Source: Crossaster papposus (Eukaryota; Echinodermata; Asteroidea; Velatida; Solasteridae). From it: 64,000 bases of DNA. The notes under the pieces are model-generated. The model was not told the DNA's origin and made no database searches. It saw nothing but the letters and a program-made list of their open reading frames with translations. The DNA is taken from positions 124,001 through 188,000 of the forward strand of contig JBAIAA010000408.1 in NCBI GenBank assembly GCA_037893245.1, written 5' to 3'. The position numbers and the translations under genes were made by a program. Positions 1-9,700 of this stretch are shown here, piece after piece; positions within the stretch are counted from its first letter, which is position 1; each line of letters begins with the position of its first letter.

Positions 1-265
1 AAGCCCAGAATAACAATCAGCATTTGTTTCTGTCAGAATTCCCTTCGTTTATAGCCACAATTCCTTGCAAAAGTACAGTTAGAACACTTTCGATTTTACA
101 CTTTAATCATCTCCTAAATAAAAAATAATAACCATTTCCGTGTTCGATCTTTTAAGCGGCCAACACAACACAGGAAAGTTTGTTTCCCCGTGTAACAAAT
201 TAAAAAGATTTAAAAAATGGAGTTTAAACATATCTGGTTATAGGTCATGTTCAGAGTGGGCTCAT

Positions 266-469
266 TATAGACCATAATGCCCTCTGTTTACAGCTATTGT
301 CCATGCGGTGTTTTACATAAATTTGGTTTAAGGTGACGCCAGAGGTCACATAATTCAAAAGCAATGTGACCTGTCACGTCACTCCTCAACCAATTGTTAT
401 GCAAAACACGATGCGTGCGCATGCCACTTGGCACATTTGAATATAAACAGACGGCACATCGTCTATATA
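266..469. repeat. MITE copy, TIR family 'GATGTGCC'
   Basis: Starts ATGCCCTCTGTTTAC and ends with GGCACATCGTCTAT, with internal AAAACACGATGCGTGCGCA. The same layout occurs at 19506-19736, so this is a dispersed non-autonomous element about 0.2 kb long. Confidence 0.6.
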
Positions 470-493
470 TTTTGAAGCTTTCATCAGAGTTTG

Positions 494-790
494 TGTCGAG
501 TCTCTGCAAGTCCTTTTCACAAGTCCAGTCACAACTTCACGAGTCCTTTCATAAAGCAAGTCACAAGTAACTAGATGAACAAAGATAAAGGAATGTATTT
601 GTCAAAGCTCATTTGAATAGCTTGTGATTATAGACTGCATGACTTGCGATGGACTTACAGGGACTTGCGATGGACTTACATGGACTTGTGATGGACTTAC
701 AGGGACTTGTGATGGAATTACAGGGACTTGTGATGGAATTACAGGGACTTGTGGTGAACTTATGATGAACTCGACTACATCCCTGGTTTT
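494..790. repeat. Dispersed element built from AAGTCC/GGACTT units
   Basis: Left end GTCGAGTCTCTGCAAGTCC, right end GGACTTGTGG..ACTCGACTACATCCC. The ends are inverted repeats enriched in a 12-base degenerate unit. Sister copies lie at about 9040-9385, 35178-35420 and 40236-40465. Confidence 0.65.
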
Positions 791-1108
791 ATTCTCAAAC
801 GAATAAATCTCTATGTTAGTTCGTTGTATCAGATTATTGTAAGTTTATGTCAATCCAAAGTTATTGAATATCAACAATGTTACTACTAGCAGTTGCAGTC
901 GACCAGGAGATATGGCACAGTTTATATTTAGACTTATGGTGTAACATAGCAATGTACACGCACAAAAAGAGCAGAACAACAGAGCGACAGCGCAGAAGTA
1001 GTAAACAACAAGAACGACTGACTGGCAGCAACAAATCGGTTGTGCGACAGCAGTATTACAAAAGCAGGGTTTTTGACAATCAGGGTTTATAATAATTAAG
1101 GAACTTAC

Positions 1109-1216
1109 TCTTTCGCCGTTTCCAGACGACAATCGACGCCACGAAAAGGAGCAGAAGTACAGCTGTGATAGCGACCACAATGTAGATCAAAGGTAACCGA
1201 GGCTCTATCAACGGGT
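1109..1216 (-). CDS. Ig receptor exon 6: transmembrane helix
   Basis: A 108 bp phase 1-1 exon encoding PLIEPRLPLIYIVVAI then TAVLLLLFVASIVVW and the basic stop-transfer KRRK. Donor GTAAGT at 1108. It is the last exon that can be supported inside the window. Confidence 0.8.
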
Positions 1217-4200
1217 CTAAAATAAATTTATACAAATTAAACCCAAACAAACTTTGAAACAGTCTTGATATATAAAGTCAATAATCCGAATGCGCATTAC
1301 GGTCAAGGCAATACTAGCATAATGTGTCCATAAATGTCAAATCACTTTGACACTTTAAAATGAACAGTCGAAATGCGGAAAGCAAATATTATATTTATAT
1401 TATCGCTAGATGGTTGCAAGTGCGGATCCAGAGGGGGGAGGGACCTCTTGTCTGACAATTTGTATTTGTTTATATAATAATGAAAACGATAACAGTGTAA
1501 TACATTACACTTACTGAGCACTTGGGGAGACAAATTAGCGTAAGTTTTTAGGTAATAAGAAGACAGTGACACTTAGGGAGACATTTCAGTGTCTCCCTAA
1601 GTGTCTATAGCTACCTTAATAACGACATTTGGGAGTTATTTCTGTCCTAGAACGACAGATTGGGGTCTAAATAGCATAAATCTCGACGGACCTGACCACA
1701 CCCTGCACGCATTTCTGGATCCGCCCCGATTCCTTGTATTTAAAAAGAATATGTGGTGTGTATTATTTTGTTTAGATCGCCCTGATTAGTGCGGGACAAT
1801 TCTGAAAATGCTTCAAACAAGATCAATAATGTCCGTACACAGTACTTCATTGTACATGTATGTGCTTGACATTTGTCTCAAAAAGGCAAAGTTCAAGGTA
1901 AAATTTTATTTGAAATTTTTGATTTTCTTTTTGTTTCTGGTCTTGTTTTATTTCCATTTTTTAACCGATAAGGCCACCCATGTTAAATAAAACAAAAAAA
2001 TACATAAAAACATCCAAACAAGGTCATCCCAATATTATTAATATTGATACAGACTTATGTTTTAATTAAATTATGTTCGAATAAATAAACTCACTCGGTG
2101 GGTTAAATGTCGATCTGGAATCTCCGTTGTCGTTTTGAAATGGCCCTGTCGGTTCAAACTCCCCCCTTCCATCTTAAACGCGTTAATCGGAATCAAGTTA
2201 AAATGTTAAAGAAAATAACATTACCTTAAAATTACTGACGAAAGTAATTGTGGATGGCTTATTTCAATTCAAATTAGATCCTGATGTACTGTGCGCTACG
2301 ATTTCATATACTTGATAATTAGCATTAACTTACAATCAAGTAGGATATTTTCCTACCAATGTAGCTGTTGCGTTTCAAATGAAAAAAAACGTTATACCTG
2401 TGTGTTTTGTGTAGCGTCTGAGCAACCGTATACTCGTGCGCACCTCCCCGCCTGCCCCTGTGGCCGTGCACGTGAGATTCCGCCGTTGACCGGGCTGAAA
2501 CGCCGGCACAGTAACGCTACTACTAACGTTGCGCAGCCCCATCCCGGCTGCGCTGGTCGTCACCGCGCTCACCACGTTCTGCTCGGCGAGAGTCCAGGTG
2601 AGATCTGCCGGGGGTTTGGTGTCCGAGGCAAGGCAGGTGAAAGTGTGGAGGGTGCCCGGTCGGACGTACACCTCCCCGGTAAGAACGTCGCCGGTAACCA
2701 CGTCGATGATGTACACATTCTTAGGTGGCACTGTTAAAAAAAAATCAGTACAACATCACGACCACACTAACTAAAATAGAAATACATATTGAAGTGAACC
2801 AAAAAACTGACAGGGGCGGGATTCGAACCTGCACCCTCCGGAATACCGTACCGGCGCTCTATCAATTCAGCTATCTTGCTCTATATTTTTGGTCTCTCTA
2901 GCTATCAGTATCTTCGTAAGTATATTTAGTAATATTTAGGAAAGACGTTATGACCACCACAAATCAGTAGCTACCTCATTTCACAACAAAGTTAACCCTA
3001 ACCCTGCCAGATCCAGCACAGTGCATCTGTGGCGACTGCTGACCTTGCTGCACTCTGCACACAAGTCAATATGATAAAGTATGCAATCTGTTGCGTCTGG
3101 CAGGGTTTCTAGCCAAAATACCCTGGAGGGTTAGTTAATTAATATAATTTGTTGGGATAATTATCAATGACAAAGGCACACTTAGTCCTTGAGGCTGGTT
3201 TTCATTATTCGCTTCAGGGAGTGCACGCATTGCTGTACAGCAGCCGTACTGCACAATGGACCAGAGAGTGCAGCGGTGGCAATGTATTGGCAACATTGGG
3301 ATAAACTGAGAAAGAGTAGTAGGCATTATACCAGGCCGATACTGATCGTGGGTCATAAACTTGGACCCTCCTAAAAATGCGACCTTTTAACCATTTTAAA
3401 GACCTTATCTGGGATGTGATTTTGTAATAAGATGTGAATTTGGAACTTTAGGATGTGATTTTGGAAATCTTTTGTTGAAATCACATCCTCTATGCAAAAT
3501 CACATCATTTACATTCCTATAGCGTCTGATATGCAGAATCCCTGTTTGGTCCTTTAAACGCGTCATTGATAAAAGCTTTTAAAAAATGTGGTGCAAAAGC
3601 TTAATTAAAAACCAAACATACAATTCACCATGTAATTTTGTATTTAATTAACAAATTGGCTGAACCCATTTTTAACTTACCATTAACTGTCAAGGACGCA
3701 TCTTTCCGAACCGTCGTAGCCGAATACTGAGCTTCGCATCTGTAGAGTCCCTCGTCGGGTAACCCAAGGTTGTTAATCGTCAAATTGCAACCGTGGTTGT
3801 CATGGTAATAGCCATACTCTCCCGCCTCGGTACTGCCCTCATTCCTGCACCCATCATGCAAGGATTTGTTGCCAAGCAACCATTTGAAGTTAATAGTTGG
3901 AAAGCCGGGTGGAACACTTTCGAAGAAACATTCGAGGGTGATGTCTTTCTTCAGATTCCCGTTCACAGAAACCTTCCCACTAATCTCTATTCCTGTAAAC
4001 AGAGGAACATCAAGACTTGTAACACAGCAAAATAATGTGCAGTTCCATGCAAGACTTGTAGTAAACGACTCGAAACGCGGCCATGAAAGAGGCTCACCTA
4101 TAGGAACGGCCATGATGTGATTTTGCATTCAAAACGGACACGGCCAGTGCGATTTCAACAAAAGATTTCCAAAATCGCATCCAAATGCTCCAAATTCATA

Positions 4201-5257
4201 TTCTTTTCCAAATTCACATTCTAAATGAGGTCGTTAAAATGCAAATTCACATCCAATTGTGAATTTGGTAGAGAATGGGAATTTGGAGCATTTGGATGTG
4301 ATTTTGGAAATCTTTTGTTGAAATCGCGTCCTGCTAAAGATTGTGTCCGCTTTAAATGCAAATTCACATCATGCCCAATCCTATAATGTTATTAATTATA
4401 TAACGGTTCATGATTTTCCTTTATTTCCATGACTAACGGAATTTAAAATAAATACTTACTACTGAAAACGATAAGTTCTACTCTAGAACGGCTAACTTGT
4501 CCTGCTCTTAACTTCTGACAGCAGAACTCTGTTCCATTGAAGTACCCAGGAACGTGCGAGATCGTTAAAGCCTCACTTGTCTTGTCGAGTACAACTGTAT
4601 AGTTCACCGAGGTCTCATAACAGGCAATGATAGTTAATTCACCGACAAGAAAATCGACTGTGACACCGGTTTTATTGCAGGGTGGGGTCTCAGAGTCATA
4701 TGTTTCGAATTTCACGTCCTCTCCCTCCACAACTGTCAAAATAGTTCCTATGACAACACATGATCAAAACAATACTAAAATCAGAACCAAAATGTCAACG
4801 TTCTAATTAGGCTACACTATAGACATGGCGTAAACTGTGATTTTGCATTAACAACGGACGCGGCCGTTTGTGTGCTATTACACATTATTTTATTTTTTTC
4901 AAAATGGCCGCCAATATGCTTGTTACCGAATTAATTATAATGTGGTAACAAGCATATTGGCGGCCTTTAAAAAAAAAAACTCAAAAAGCTGCCACCGCCG
5001 CATTGCTATCACATATTTTCCAACAACATGGGTGCATACCTTGCCAAAACTAACCACGAGCTTTATTCCCCTCATTTGATACAGAACAACCCCCAAGCTG
5101 ATGGCCTATTTTGGCATTATTCTGGGGATAAACAGTAGTGAAAAAGTTACAACATTTTTATAATTGAAATCTGTTTTCATTTAATTAACTTACCTCTGGA
5201 AAGTTGAAATGTGGTACCAAACACACAGAGACAAATCAACGCGTACGTCTGACCCAT
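1109..5257 (-). CDS. Immunoglobulin-superfamily type I membrane receptor, 3' partial
   Basis: Six exons read in frame on the minus strand (5257-5194, 4747-4460, 3992-3681, 2730-2398, 2172-2095, 1216-1109) and give about 394 residues: a signal peptide starting MGQTYALICLCVFG, three Ig-like domains, a short stalk and one transmembrane helix followed by the stop-transfer WKRRK. Every intron is phase 1, the classic arrangement of exon-shuffled Ig receptors, and all inner exons are multiples of three (288, 312, 333, 78, 108 bp). No cytoplasmic exon or stop codon was found between 1 and 1108, so the gene probably runs out of the window. Known Ig receptors of this plan include adhesion molecules and receptor kinases; the missing tail decides which. 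The RTK at 34759-49297 has a similar ectodomain, so a kinase tail is possible but not shown. Confidence 0.8.
2095..2172 (-). CDS. Ig receptor exon 5: extracellular stalk
   Basis: A 78 bp phase 1-1 exon between TTTAAG and GTGAGT, open in the single frame that joins both neighbours (..GEFEPTGPFQNDNGDSRS..). It has no domain; length and position suggest a juxtamembrane stalk. Confidence 0.6.
2398..2730 (-). CDS. Ig receptor exon 4: third Ig domain
   Basis: A 333 bp phase 1-1 exon, GC-richer than its flanks. Cysteines in FTCLASD and LTCTATG with the tryptophan in LTWTLAE. The acceptor is a long T-run then AACAG; the donor is GTATAA. Confidence 0.8.
2812..2890 (-). repeat. tRNA-like SINE head or tRNA relic
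   Basis: On the minus strand it reads an A-box-like TAGCTGAATTGATAGAGC and a B box GGTTCGAATCC. The acceptor stem does not pair and the T stem has a mismatch, so it is not a working tRNA gene. Confidence 0.5.
3681..3992 (-). CDS. Ig receptor exon 3: second Ig domain
   Basis: A 312 bp phase 1-1 exon. It has the full Ig signature: ITLECFF (first Cys), FKWLLG (core Trp), then LTINNLGLPDEGLYRCEA (D-x-G-x-Y-x-C). Acceptor ..TTTACAG and donor GTAAGT. Confidence 0.85.
4097..4387. repeat. MITE copy, family 'GGGCATGATGTGATTTTGCAT', in Ig receptor intron 2
   Basis: Long imperfect palindrome. The left end reads GGCCATGATGTGATTTTGCA and the right end GCAAATTCACATCATGCCCA. Other copies are at 8468-8748, 15100-15336, 20625-20830, 25228-25298 and 36720-37010. 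Parts of the same sequence sit at 3370-3540, 45225-45330 and 48890-48960. Confidence 0.75.
4460..4747 (-). CDS. Ig receptor exon 2: first Ig-like domain
   Basis: A 288 bp phase 1-1 exon with acceptor ..TCATAG and donor GTAAGT. Begins TILTVVEGEDVKF; cysteines sit in IIACYE and TEFCCQ, and there are NKT, NYT and NGT glycosylation sequons. It is a diverged V-like Ig fold without an obvious core tryptophan. Confidence 0.75.
4899..4970. repeat. Perfect short inverted repeat (hairpin) in intron 1 of the Ig receptor
   Basis: Arms 4906-4927 and 4944-4965 are exact reverse complements over 22 bases, with a 16-base AT-rich loop, and are extended on both sides by A- and T-runs. It may be the two ends of a collapsed MITE or a transcribed hairpin. 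Confidence 0.7.
5194..5257 (-). CDS. Ig receptor exon 1: start codon and signal peptide
   Basis: ATG at 5257 opens a hydrophobic leader (MGQTYALICLCVFGTTFQLS). The donor GTAAGT follows at 5193. The 64 bp exon ends in phase 1, matching the next exon. Confidence 0.8.
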
Positions 5258-5861
5258 TTCTGTAGAGAGTCAGTAATATCCGATAGTCACCAAATCTGTG
5301 AAGCACATTCACCGCGTCGCAGCGAAGTAAAGAACTAAAGCCGAAATATGTGCGGATGTCACGCGAGAATTATTATCATTTCAATTAGGTAGTCACGAAC
5401 AAAATTAACATCTATGGCTCCTAAAAAAAACATTCCCTGCATGCCGCCGGTTTATGTTCGTTATAAATGTATTATTTTGTCCGTGCGTGCAAAGGGCGCC
5501 TATTCATAATGAAAGTGTAGATTTGAAGTGTTTATGGTTGTTGAAAAGGAAAACCAAAATTATGGAAACCCAAAGTTTCACCGATTTGCCGGAATTGAAA
5601 GTGCAAGTCGGTCGATGTTTATTTCCGGAAGACAGCGTACGTGAGTTATTTGTAGTTCAATGTACGTAGGCCTATACCTGCCACCCTGAGCCCAATATAA
5701 GACAGCGAGATACAACCCGCGTGTTGCTGGCACAGTGCACTGAAGCGCTACTTTCGAAATAACATAGTGAAAACCACTCAAATAAAGTGGGGTTTGCCCG
5801 TTTTTGTTTCACTGTGTTGAAGTGAAAGAGTGAATTTACTTCAACTCTCTTAGTAATAATC

Positions 5862-6222
5862 ATAATAATGTGCGGTGCTTATATAGCGCTTTATCACCAT
5901 CGGTAAAGCGCTTTGACATTACTACCCCTGTTATTGGGCTCATAAAACATTCCAAATACCATCTCAGCTCCCTGCGGAGTATACAGCTAGATGCTGCCAT
6001 TTCGGCGCAAAGCAGCTAAAATCAACCACAATAACCATCTCTGCCCTCACAGGTACCATTTACTCCTTGGTGGAAAGAAGCAATGAGTGACAAAGTGCCT
6101 TGCCTAAGGGCACAAACACCATAGTCCTATGCCGGTCTCGAACCCACAACCTGCAGCTTTACCTACATTTAAAAAAATTCAATGCTCCAGACCACGAGAC
6201 CACGGCACTCCACACAAAAAGG
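5862..6222 (-). repeat. tRNA-derived SINE
   Basis: On the minus strand: a tRNA-like head with B box GGGTTCGAGACC, a body with CCCTTAGGCAAGGCACTTTG, and a tail with GCGCTATATAAGC followed by ATT-rich sequence. This is a common marine invertebrate SINE layout. It fills most of the gap between the Ig receptor and the GABA-B gene; 5258-5860 shows nothing else recognisable. Confidence 0.7.
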
Positions 6223-6721
6223 GCACCAGATGAGAACAAATCTAGAGTCTTTTTTCTCATTTTACTCTTTTACATTAAACAAAGGCGCGGATTCGGGGTG
6301 GGGGGTTGTGGAGGTTCGAAACAGCGCCCCCGCTACGACTCCAAAAACATACGATTCCTCGGTAAATATACTTGTTTAAAAACCGGCCAACCACAGTTTT
6401 ATTCTCTTAATATTAATTTCAACTCAAATTGTGAAATATGCAAATGTCTGTGCCTGAGAAGGTAAAATAAAAACAAACCCGTTCGTCTAAATCAGTTGAA
6501 AGGTCACACTTCACTAGTAACAATGTCCTCATAATTATTATTTTTAAATAGCCGGACATAGACACACACAGTTTACAATCTAAGTGTGTTCATATTTTCT
6601 CCGTAAACAGAGTTTATACAGTTATTGTGGGGGTAGACGGTGGGTGATTTGTACGCCGTGACGGTGTCAGTTCCTCATCCTTCCGTCAATAGAGCCAGGG
6701 GCCGGGGGCAACGATCAGCCT

Positions 6722-6784
6722 CTACTCCTGGGTCAGTCTTCCCTTGTCGATCAGTTCCAACAATCCTTGCAGCTTACGCTCCTT
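6722..6784 (-). CDS. GABBR2-like: GABA-B exon 17: last coiled-coil turns and stop
   Basis: 63 bp including TAG at 6722-6724. KERKLQGLLELIDKGRLTQE continues the heptad pattern of exon 16 without a break, after acceptor ATTATCAG. The region below it to about 6223 is the likely 3' UTR; an AATAAA on the minus strand lies near 6400. Confidence 0.75.
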   Translation of the reverse strand, partial: KERKLQGLLELIDKGRLTQE

Positions 6785-9700
6785 CTGATAATATAAAAAT
6801 AAACAAATATGTAAGAAATATTAAAAGTAACATTATGTAACAGTACGGGAAACGTATATTAAAGGTAGGATACACCATTGGTAATTGCTTAAATTATCAT
6901 AAAATGGGAGGATTTGGGGGATTGTTTGTTTTCAACCGGCGTCGGGCAGTTATTCTTATGTTATTCTTGGGTTTTTTTCGCGATCGCCGTCCGCGATCCG
7001 TTCTCACGCTAAGTGTGTTTAGCATGTAAACATGTATACAAATCGACAGAAATAAAGTTTTTAGAAAAGTGTTTACTCGCTAAACTGCATTTTTGCAGTG
7101 TTGTATATATCCAAAGATTTGTCTCCAATAAAATCAAGGTGCACTTTCAGAAGTGGATGCTTAATTACATACAAACACACAATTTTGGTTCCTCTGTCCC
7201 TTCAGTACAGGGACCAATTTTGCTTAAGCACAAAAAAACTTGCTTGGTAAATCAGGCTAGAAGCTAAAATTCCATGTGACCGTTATGCTAAGCTAACAAC
7301 AGCTAAATACCAATCACAAATAATATACATCACATGGAGTGTTGGCTGGTAAGCTGGTTTTACTAAACATGTTTTGTATCACACTTCCTTCCCTGTCCAT
7401 GCTTATTTAACCCGACGCCCACGCAACCATATAAGGGAGGAGAACGGAGCGAGGCCCTAACTCTTGCTGCCTATGCGAGCAAACGAACTCCGTCCCTATA
7501 CGAAGGTGCAAACCTGAACTCCGCGGACAGTCCGAGTCTGGCGAATTAAGCCGTTTAGCTAACTCCGGTTGGTATTTAAAGACGATAAATAAATTCTTTT
7601 AAAGATAAGATTGCGAAATCGCAAGCGTTAAAACTGAGGAAAAAAACAATTTGTATGCTTAAGCTGAGCAGCTCTATGAAATTGGCCACTGGTACTTTGC
7701 TTGTCACCTGTGCCAACTGTTTCTTGAGCTTCTCGATTTCGTCGTCCCGTTTCCTCAGCGCCGCCACTGTGCTGGCGTCAACGCTCCGGTTGATGGTAAA
7801 TGCCTTCTGTGATGGGGCGATCTGGTTGTTGGTTGTGAGGAGGCCCTGGTTGTCCTGTAGCGTCTCGCCGTGTCTCTCATGCCACAGCCCGACGATCTGT
7901 TAAAGACATACATGACTTGTACTGCTGCTGAAGTACACCTTCTAAACAAAAAGTTAAAAAGCTTACTGTTCAATCCAGTGAAAAAAAAGGGTTTGTAAAG
8001 GGGTACTCGATTGGTCCACATATTATCACACTACAATCGCAAAGTGTCATCGCAGCTATAACAGTATAGTTGATCTTTTTCCCACTTGCCTTCAGAATAA
8101 ACCTGAGACCAAACAGTTAGTGAAAAACGTTCACTCACCTGAAGGCCGACCGTGAGAAATGTGGGCCTCTGAGCTAAGCCCCGTTCATCTGTGTACAAAC
8201 TCACCTTAGGAATAAAGATCAAACAGTTGGTGACAGTCGTGCCGAAGATGATACATGACGCCGTGAGGACGTAGGACGTGCCGGGCATGTCGCTGCTGAT
8301 GAAGGTGACCAGAGGTGCAACGATGATGCTTGGAACAGCCACGTTGTAGATGGCCACCGCAATGTACTTGGAGTCGTTCAGTTGAGGCATGGTCACTTTC
8401 CTGCAACAAATGCGACCGAATCCCTTTGAAATAATTACGAGTCCTCAAGACAAGTTTCAAGCTATTACACTAGGAATGGGCATGATGTGATTTTGCATCC
8501 AAAGCGGACACGGCCAGTAGCAGGATGTGATTTCAACAACAGATTTCAAAATTCACATCCAAATGCTCCAAATTCAAATCCTCTTCCAAATTCACATCCT
8601 GGGTTAAGTCGTTCAAGTCCAAAATTCATATCTACTGAATGTGAATTTAGAAGGGGTGTGAAATCGGAGATTTGGATGAGATTTCGGAAATCGTTTGTTA
8701 AAATTACAATCTGCTTTGAAAGTACAATCACATCATGCCCATCCATATAGTATTAGTTTTTCACATTTTGAAAAACTAATACTCCTCATTTGCTCTTCAT
8801 TTTGATGTATCACTCGGGTTGACACCTTATAATGTACAGTTGTTATTTGGTTGAAAGTGTCGATTGTTTTCGTTGATTTCGGTTGTGTATAGGACACTGT
8901 TAAAAGGTGCATTACTCAAAAGTAGTTCCAGCGACTCGCCACTCGTTTCGTTTGGGTTAGGCCACAAATAAGTTTTGAGTAGGTGTTGACAAAGATGTAG
9001 ACGAGTTTATCGAAAGACTCAACACAGTCCTTGCAGTGTTGTATTCGAATCCCAGCAAGTCCAGTCACAAGTCCTTTCACAAGTCCTTTCACAAGTCCAG
9101 TCACAAGTCCTTTCACAAGTCCTTTCACAAGTCCAGTCACAAGTCCTTTCACAAGTCCTTTCACAAGTCCTTTCACAAGTCCAGTCACAAGTCCTTTCAC
9201 AAGTCCTTTCACAAGTCCAGTCACAAGTCAAGTCACAAGTCAAGTCACAATTCTTTCATAAAGCCAGTCGCAAGTAACTGGTTGAACAATGGCAAATGAA
9301 TGCTTTTGTTAACAGTTCATCTGAATAGCTATAGTAAACTTGCCTTGAGACTTGCAGGGACTTGCAGGGACTCGAATACAACTCTGAATCATTGTAATTG
9401 TATAAATGTCCCTGTAAGTCCATCCCAAGTCCCCCTTGCATACCTACCTCGTTTCCCACGCCAGGAAAGCCCCGTACATCAGTAGGATTCCCTTCCAGCA
9501 GAATTGAATGCCAATCCACAGAAAGGTAGGCGATTTGGGCGAGTCGCACTTATCGAATGTCCGCTCGATGATTTTATCGGCCTCCTTATCAAGCTAATCA
9601 GAAGTCGATAAAAACACACACAAATCTTAGCAAATCGGACTTCAAGACGTAAACTATAATAACAAAAACACAGACCTTAGAAATAGTCAAAAATAAAAAG

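Noticed and set aside
2291-2774. Plus-strand 148- and 81-codon frames
   Set aside because: Antisense shadows of the third Ig exon of the minus-strand receptor.
2812-2890. Functional tRNA gene (also 32868-32945, 39660-39735, 42955-43045)
   Set aside because: B boxes are good, but acceptor, D or T stems fail; best read as SINE heads or relics.
9019-9299. Frames reading TSPFTSPFTS, LVKGLVKG and similar
   Set aside because: Products of the 12-bp AAGTCC minisatellite.
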